Positions 11,401 to 20,400 of a stretch of DNA of 64,000 nucleotides are shown here, piece by piece (position 1 is the stretch's first letter; every line of letters starts with the position of its first letter). The DNA is taken from positions 10,242,501 to 10,306,500 of the forward strand of contig NC_134757.1 of assembly GCF_050436995.1 (NCBI RefSeq), given 5' to 3'. Position numbers and translations under genes: made by a program. Below the pieces are notes generated by a model. It ran no database searches. It was not told the origin of the DNA and was given only the letters and a program-made list of their open reading frames with translations. Source of the stretch: Anticarsia gemmatalis. Taxonomy: Eukaryota > Arthropoda > Insecta > Lepidoptera > Erebidae.

Positions 11401-14400
11401 AACGCCTTCCCGCACTGGTCACACACGTGCGTGCGGAGAGTACAGCTGCCGTCTGGGTGTCTGATAGTACGAAACAATAATTAAAATAAGTGTTTAGAAA
11501 ATATGTTCGTATGGATACGCTTGTTTTCATCGCAATATGACAAATATAAAAAATTGTTAGCACTTGTTTTTATGGTGAAGGAAAACATCCTACAACCTTG
11601 CATGTCTAAGAGTTATTTAAGACAGTTCTTGCGTGATAGGCTAGAAGCCTTATTCCTCCCTCATTACGAGAAGAGACCCTTGCTCAGCAGTGGGACAACA
11701 ATGGGTTACATATTTTATGAAAATTATTCATTATTTTTAGGTCAAATTCAAAATTATTTAAAATATTTAAGAGTTAGAAAATTATTGTATTGCTTGGTTG
11801 TATTGTACCTTCTTTGATGTGCTAGTAGACCATGTTTAGCCGCAAATCCTTTCCCGCATTCACCGCAAAAATGAATCTTCGGCCGGGGAGGCGTTACGTG
11901 ATGATTCTAAAATGAATAAATATTTGAATTTGCGGTCCTTTGCGACAAAATATGATTGAATAAATAGATTACAAGAGATGGCACTCACCGTGGCTATAAC
12001 TTGCGTATGTACAACATTGTTGGGGTTCGATGATATGATTTGAATTGGTTGATCTGAAAAATAAATTTTGATGATATAAAATCGTAGAAACATCGCAAAC
12101 TCGACTACATTCGCCTGATGTCTGCCTGTGCTGAGACAGTGCGCTTCCAGTATGCGGACTACTCCAAGTAGTCCAGTAAATTGAAAACGTCTTGACGACG
12201 GACTTTATTTTTTATATTGAATGATATATATTGAGCCATCCTAGGGCATTCGCTGCGTTAAGCGGGTGCCCGCCGCGGACGTCCGTACCGTGCGCACGCT
12301 TGCTCCGTCACGGGCACCCGCGACGGTCGCCCGTCTGTCGCAGCGCCGCCAGTATGATGTCGATCGCGTAGGTATACAGTCGATAACTATGGATTACGCT
12401 CCGTCGCGCATACACGCGGCGAGTACTCCGTCACCCGCGCCGCGTGCGACGGCTCCCTGCCTCACGCAGCGCTGCGACATCACATGACTTGAAACAAGCA
12501 CGCGGTGCGGCCGCACGCGCCTTGCGTCCGCTTAACGCAGCGAATGCTTTTAATGTCATGCAAGTGTTATACAGGAGGGTAAGTAGTAGGCAGTAGTGGC
12601 TACGTACGCTGCGTGGCGTGGTGCGCGGCCACGAGGCCGGGCTGCAGCGCGGCCGTGAGCGCGCACAGGTCCGTGACGCACGTGCGGTCCCCCGCGTGCA
12701 GCCGCACGTGCAGCGACAGCGCCTCCTGGGGGCACAAACACCATTACACACACGTCACATCACTACAGGAGGTCGAGCGCTTAGCAGACGCCAGCGCTAT
12801 AAAACGAGAGAGTCGACATGTGCAGCCGCGCGGGCATGACACAGGGCAGGTCCCCGACAGTCGACACCAGCGGTACGGCACTACACCGAAGATTAAGGCT
12901 AAGTTCATATGATCGCGCGAAACCGAGCGGAACTTTCGATACTAGCTGTTTACTTCGATCATGTACCGCGCGGTCGAAAGTTCCGCTCGGTTTCGCGCGA
13001 TCATATGAACTTAGCCTAATAGAGCAGCGTAGACTGTGTCACTAATCGATCAGTGTACTTAATACTAACCTTAGTATTAAAACAGGAACCGCATTCGGGA
13101 CACGCGTATCCAGGTGTCGTTTTCTCCGATACTAGTTGTCCGTCCGCACCTATAACCTGTAATAACAAGCATCAAATAAATTACTTAAATTTTAATTTGA
13201 ACCAATCATCCTACGAAGATTAGAATCTATCGCAAAAATGAATAGGCAAAAGACCGATATCATCAATCGACAGAACACGTGACGACAGGCACAATTAAAC
13301 TAAAAAATCAAGGAATCATGGATTTATGACTACTGTCATCAAGAAATTAAATGAAAGTATAAGCAAAGAATGACGGAAACTAAGATTTTTTAAATTAAAA
13401 TTATAAAATTCCTTACCTGTACAATCTGTGGTTTAAAATCATCCTGTTTAATAACAGTCGCCTGTTGTTGCTGTTGTTGTTGTTGCGCCTGCTGTTGTGC
13501 CTGTTGTTGAGCTTGTTGCTGGGCTTGTTGTTGCGCCTGTTGTTGGGCTTGTTGCTGAGCCTGTTGCTGCGCTTGCTGCTGTTGTTGTTGTTGTTGCTTG
13601 GATTGCGACGCACTGAGGCAGTGCCGCGTCATTTCACAGTGCTCTTGCAGTTCTGATTTACATTTGAAAGCTTCACCGCATTCTAGACACGCGACCGCAC
13701 CTTCTCCTGTGTGGATTCTGGAATATAAAAAAAATAGTTAAGAATGGAAATTGTGCATACATGACAGTGACACTGACCACTATCTCTAGTTTAATTCATT
13801 ATGTCTTATGATCATAACTGAATACTCGTACTTTACTAATCTTCGTCGTGTAAAATCTGATTGGTTATACAGTTATTAAAACACAGTTTAGGTAAATTGT
13901 AAATAATCATTAATCGAACTATGTATTGTGAAAGATCAAGTCTCAAACAACGAATTATAGCGCTTCTGCTGTCCGATTAGTATATCACGCCGACTGAGTG
14001 CCTCTGCCCCTCTGTACTGAATCTACGTTCTGTGCGTTTCATACTATAACTAATTTTCAAGTGGTTTAGCCGTTAGCGGTATCTATAGCAGTATTACACG
14101 TACTTCATATGCGCGACGAGCGTCCGTTTCTGCAGGAACTCCTTCCCGCAGACGGGGCAGGCGTGCGGCACGCGGCCGTGCACGCGGCCGTGGTTCACGA
14201 GCTGGAACTTGCGCGCGAACGTCACGCCGCAGTCGCCGCACACGTACGGCGACAGCGAGCCGTGGAACCGACTGTGCATCACTAGGTGCTCCTGCAATGT
14301 TAACAAATATATTAGAATGATTTATGAAATAATGATGGCCGAGTGGACTAAGTATACTCGTCCCACGTAAATTGTGAACAATTCAAACTTGAGGCACCAC

Positions 14401-17400
14401 ACCAATGATTTTTCGAAGTTCTTTAACTTCGAAAATTCGTGTGTTGCCAGGTAATATAATTAATTATAACTTGTTCGAACGGTGAAAGAAAACACCGTGA
14501 TAAAACCGTGCAAGCCTAATAATAGTATTTTCTTTTAGATCATGTAGTCCCCAACTTGCACTAATTGGCAAGCATAGTGGACTCAACACCGAAACATTCC
14601 TCAATTGGAGAGAAGAGCCTTACTCAAAAGTGGGGCAGAAATAGGTAAACGAAAATTATTCTCAAGCTTAAACCAGTTTAACCTTAGCGCCGACACCTCA
14701 AGAAATCAAATATAAATATGCATAATTTTACATATTATGAAATAAACATACCTTTTGCGCAAAGCTTTCCCCACAGTCACTACAGACGTACGGTCGTTCG
14801 CCCGCATGGTACTTGCTGTGCGTCACCAGATGTCGCTTCAAAGGGAACCCGCGCCCGCACTCGTTGCATACGAACGGACGATCACGACTGTGTACCTGAC
14901 GAATACAATACAATGTAACATTAAAAACATGTTTCAATAAAAAAAATAGATATGCATTAGGAAGCCCATATTTTTTTGTGATCACTAGAATGAGGCTTGA
15001 ATAAACACTTGTTTTATCCTCTCTTTAGTTCAAGGGATTGGCATAAGCAATAACGTCGTTAATTCACCTACCACATACGCCTATCGAAATGATGACGAAA
15101 TTTCCGCAAAAAATTACAATTTTAACCAAGAGTAGTTGGTTCCTCTGCTTTCTGAAACTTTGTAACACAAATACAAAAAACTCACCCTAGAATGCGTAAC
15201 AAGATGATGTTTCAAGGTAAAGGCCATTTTACACTCGTGGCACCTGTACGGCCGCTCAGCCGAGTGCAACAACAGATGAGTGTTGAGACAATGCTTTCGA
15301 GCGAACGCTTTACCGCAGTGCGCGCATACATGGGGCCGTTCACCTATAATAAATATATTATATATATTTTACCCGTGAATGTGATAGTAGATGGTGTTTG
15401 AGTGTGAAGGCTTTCTTGCAATCAGGGCATTTGTAGGGTCGCTCGGTGGAGTGCAGACGCAGGTGTGTGTTCAGACAATGCTTGTGTGCGAATGATTTCC
15501 CGCAGTGCACGCACAAGTGCGGTCGCTCACCTGAAACAGAGCGGACCGCAATCGTACGTGCACTGCTAGAATGTTCTAATGGATATTGTAAGAGCTTTTT
15601 ATGTGTGTATATTATATTGAATCTATATAAATAAATAAATATGTATCTAAGTGCCAAACGAGAACGGCTCGACGAATTCGACAAGTTCTTTTGGACGAGG
15701 AAAGTGATTATGAGGAGAACATTTTCTAATACAATACTTAAAAGAACAGTGCCACGCGGCTCTGCTCAATCGTTATTTTTAACGTAAAGGAAGTTTTTTA
15801 TGGTTTAATACTTTCTACAATCGTATTAATTGCTATTTCTATACTCTATTAATCTTTGAATTAAACAGATTCTGATATTGACACTTCCTTTATTAAACCT
15901 TTATCTATCCAAATATTTATATAAATTCTTACCACTATCAAATATCGTATGAATTATTAAAAAATCGACACCGATATTATTTTTAAATGTTTTTAATAGG
16001 CACAGATAACATCTTAGAGAAAAATGTATAAAAACGAGTTCAAATACCAAACGGGTATGATATTTTTTTTAACATATAAATCAATGAAACTTGTTAGACA
16101 TCTTTGTATGACTTTGAAACAGCGGGGTCAACTGGTAGTAAAAAATATTATAACCAATAGATCAACATTGTTTCCTTGATTGAATAATAATGTTAGAAAA
16201 CATATAAGCTTTTTGATAATCCTTAGATGAACTTTGAATAAGTTTTTCTTTCATCTTTAAACCAAATAAACGATGTTTGGGATCATTTTAAACGAAACAA
16301 ACTTAATTCAAATACAAATAAGCAACTATTAATTATTTTAGCGGATCAAAGGATGCTTTACACTCTAAAACATCATTATATTTAGGGATAGCTGACCCGC
16401 GCAACTTCGCTTGCGTCACATAAGAGAGAATGGGTCAAAATTATCCCCGTTTTTGTAACATTTTTTACTGGTACTCTGCTCCTATTGGTCGTAGCGTGAT
16501 GATATGTAGCCTATAACCTTCCTCGATAAATTGGCTATCTAACACTGAAAGAATTTTTCAAATCGGACCTGTAGTTTCTGAGATTAGCGCGTTCAAACAA
16601 ACAAACAAACAAACAAACAATCAAACAAACAAACAAACTCTTCAGCTTTATAATATTAGTATAGATTTTAAAGTCAATAATTGTGCGTACACATATTATG
16701 TTGTTCATTCTTAAATTCTCATTATAAATAAACTAGTTGTAAGTATTTTGTTAATAGCATTAATATAACGTAACGTTACTCTCATAAAAGAAAACTTTGG
16801 ACTTTGTTTAGTTTTACGATGTTTACTCATAATAATAATACCTTAGTAATAAAATTTAATGCTGTACCAGTTTTCTTTGTATAACCATATATTTTGTAGA
16901 ACTTATTTTAAAAATTCAATGCATGAAACAACTACGCCTGCCTTAAATAATATAACACTAATTCCTACATGCGGCTTAGCCCGCGTCAATCGGATCGGCG
17001 TTTCATCGGATGCAGCTGAATACCAGTGTTTCTACATAGAGCGACTGCCTATCGGACCTCCACAACCCAGTTACCTGGGTTATAACACGATGCTCCTCGG
17101 TAAGACTGGATGTTTCACGGGGGAAAATCCAGGTTATAAACTATCTGTATGCTAGATATCATCATAATTAGCAGTATTTGCTTGAAAGAGTAACAAACCT
17201 TCGCATTTATAATATCAGTATTAGGTAGAAAGATAAAGACAAAACACGTTTTACTAAATAATACATTTTTCGTATGCCAGAATGCAAGTATCGGAACGAT
17301 ACGTATAATAAAAATGAAATTGGGTCACCGTTCGATGTCCGCTCGTATAAATAATGCGGGTACTTTGTTACGACAACACTATAAAATACTATTACTACTA

Positions 17401-20400
17401 CTAATGAACTCGTAAATCCATCTTCATGGTGAGAATTTATTATGTGAGTTTTGATACTGCTGGTAAATGCAAATGATGAGAATTTTGATACGGTATTAAA
17501 AATTATATGTATTCAATAGCATTGTTGTATATTTATCTATATAAGTGTGTATTTAAAGTGTATAAGTATGTTTAACAGTTGTCTGGTTACCATACTACAA
17601 GCTATGGTTAGTTTGGAATCAGATGATTGTGGGTGATTTGTCCATTTTTTTATTCATTGAAATAACGACGTATAGTCAGTTGTTCTGTACGTCTGTTTAG
17701 GACGGGTTTTGCCCAGCAATGATGAAAGCTAAAATATCCATCTTAAATGTGTGACTTGTGATTGTTTTTGTTCTAAGGTATGCCACAAATTGTCATGATG
17801 AAAAGGACTGCAAGAATGAAGACCGCATTGATCCATATGAGGTGTACGTAAAGCGTTTGTTCATGTCGTTGAAGCTATCAAAAAAAGGATATTAGATCAG
17901 GAACTAACAAAAGTAATTTCGAATTCTTTAAACACTGAATAACTATCACGGAAAAAAGTCTAACAACGACGAACTTAAGTAATGTTATGTAGATCTCAAG
18001 ATCCTTTTTTCTGATACTCGGGTTTATTTGCAAGTACTTAGCTTAACTGGGTGTTTTTATATATAGGCATTCAAGAGTGTTACATACCAGTATGAACTCT
18101 CGCATGCGTAGTAAGATGATGTTTGAGCAGGAAGGACTTGCCGCACTCGCCGCAAGTGTAGGGGCGCTCCTTGACGGTGGCCGGCGGCTGTGACGTCACC
18201 ATCGAGTTGCTGTTCATTAGCTCCGTCTGCGAATACACCGTCTAACAATACGTTACTATACGACTACTAACTACGAGAATTTTAACTAAAACTACTATAA
18301 ACTTGTCTGATGGTGTTGGATAATATTTATAACTAAAAAAGTGTCGGCCAATGGGGTGCAAACGTACCTATAAAATATTCGGCAATTCGAAAATTTTTCC
18401 TTCTTACATTATACGAAATTTAGTAAAACTGTCAAATTTCCGTATAACTTACATTTGATACGGTTGAATGAATGAAGAACTTGCACTCTTGATTCAAGAA
18501 CCATTTAATAAGAGTTTTTTTTTTTCCTAACCGGAGCAAGTTCCAATCAGTAAATACTAGGCTTGTATATAAAACTTACTTTTGGCGAGTTATTCGCAGT
18601 CCCAGGTTCCTGTTTCGTATGCAACAAGTGATGTTGATGTACCGTCGTCGTCTGTATATTCTCCGCTTGAGCTTGCTGCGCCGTCGCTTCTGCCAAACTC
18701 TTTAAACCTCCATTAAGAATCGTGTGATTTAATTGTGATGCATCTATAACTGGTGTCGGTATCCCTTGAGCTTGTAGAGCCCGTTTCATTAATATCTCGT
18801 TGCATTCTTCTGCGGTTAACTGGATAGGACCGATTGGAGTCATGAATGGTTTAGCTGCTAAGTTCGTTGCTGAAACAATATGATTTTAAGGTTATTAAAG
18901 TCTTCCTTTGGTATTATAACAATTGGCTTTTGAATATGCCAATGGGAGACTAGCCCGTTTCTTCTACTAAAGGTGTAATATTTGATCATAGGTAAACAGT
19001 GTGATCGAAATATATGAATAAAAGTATCATAAAATTTCTTATACAAAATATTACTCCTTAGTATTGTCATTTTATAAGCAAAGTCAATGTATCATGACGT
19101 GAGTCACACTCCATAAGAAGGTTAGTATAAAATGTATTGATATATTTCCTTAATTACTTATCATGTCACTCAATTGATAGATTATGTAATCAATCACTTA
19201 TTGCTATCACTGAAGTTTATTACTTAATACAAGGTTTATAATACCAATTACTACCTCGAAATATAATTAAGTTGGTGGATCATATTAAGTAACAACAATT
19301 CTTTAAAAGATTTTTCAGGAAATCTTTGACTTATCCACTAGTATAAAGATTTTAAAAAGAGTAAATTATTTAATGAGATTGTAGTATTCATTCTGTGAGA
19401 ATTTACTCTAAAATTAAGAAATGCTCGTGTATTTTCTTCATATTTTTAAATCAGTAGCCTAATGACAACTAGGCTATAATTATTGACCATATATTAATAA
19501 TAATTAGTTAACAAATCTTAACTACAGGTTCAAAAACTCACTTTGTATAGTAGCCGTCTGATTCTGCTGTGACACCCTGTTCAAAGTGTGTGCAGGTGCA
19601 TCATTCACTACAAACATAGCCCGTCGCCCTGACAGTGGAGTACCAGTCGTCACAACCCTCGTCAACTGGGCCCCAGCATTTGATACTGCTACTGTAACTG
19701 CTCCAACCTTTTCTTGTACTTGTGGTTTGTTCGTTGACATAACCGTTAAGGTTGTTTCTGGGGATACCTGAGAAATAAAAATGTTGCTTTGTAATGACCC
19801 AAATGACATGTATCTAAATTTGATCTAGATTATTCAGGATTCTGGGTAGCTTTACAATATAGTAGCCATTTCAGACAAGCCACTGTCAACAGCATGACCC
19901 TGGAGTCACTGATTCTCTAAATTCTAAATTTATCATATCTGTGCCACTCAAAAACCTGGCATACACGGCTCTCTACTAAGTTGTCAAACAATAGAACATA
20001 TAGGAACCTAATCATTTTGTTTACAAAAATATAAGCTACAACTGCTTGAAATAAGTTTTATGATGGGGCCAGATGAAAATGCCTTGCAGTTACACATATT
20101 ACCCTATTTTTATTTGTTTAAAAGTTTCTTTCAAAATATCTTAATGCTTAACATGTAATTGTCCTATTAGTTAATGTGTTTATCATTAATTTGCCAATGT
20201 AACAAGATAACAAGAAGTAAACAAGGTGAAGAGTAATTACAGCTACAAATGTATTTTAATGAACATTAATCTGAAACTATGTAAGAAGTACTTTTTTAGA
20301 ATAAACTACTCAATCTTTAAGACAATGAAAACAGATATAAAACATTTTATTATGTTATCTACTATATAAGCAAGTACTTTTTTGAAATGACTTCCTGTTC

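Larger units (their letters stand above)
15531..18087 (-). other. Intron 4 (2.6 kb) upstream of the alternative exons
   Basis: This is the largest intron of the gene. It contains a Helitron copy (16389-16665) and a SINE-like repeat fragment (16962-17155); the rest is AT-rich. Its position directly upstream of the 5a/5b pair makes it the expected location of splicing-control elements, but none can be named from sequence alone. Confidence 0.6.

Noticed and set aside
12266..12912. Cluster of overlapping Arg/Ala/Pro-rich frames on both strands
   Set aside because: Created by the GC-rich MITE (12246-12547) and the GC-rich exon 10; the real coding frame is fixed by finger spacing and splice phases.
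13465..13656. Poly-Leu frame on the plus strand over the Gln/Ala exon
   Set aside because: It is the complement of CAA/CAG codons in exon 8 of the minus-strand gene; it has no splice context or domain.
15186..15530. One long exon encoding four fingers
   Set aside because: The 29-nt spacer contains an in-frame TAA, and each half carries its own acceptor, donor and phase, so a continuous exon is not possible.
16596..16637. CRISPR-like short tandem repeats
   Set aside because: A simple (CAAA)n run inside a Helitron; the genome is eukaryotic and there are no repeat-spacer units anywhere in the window.
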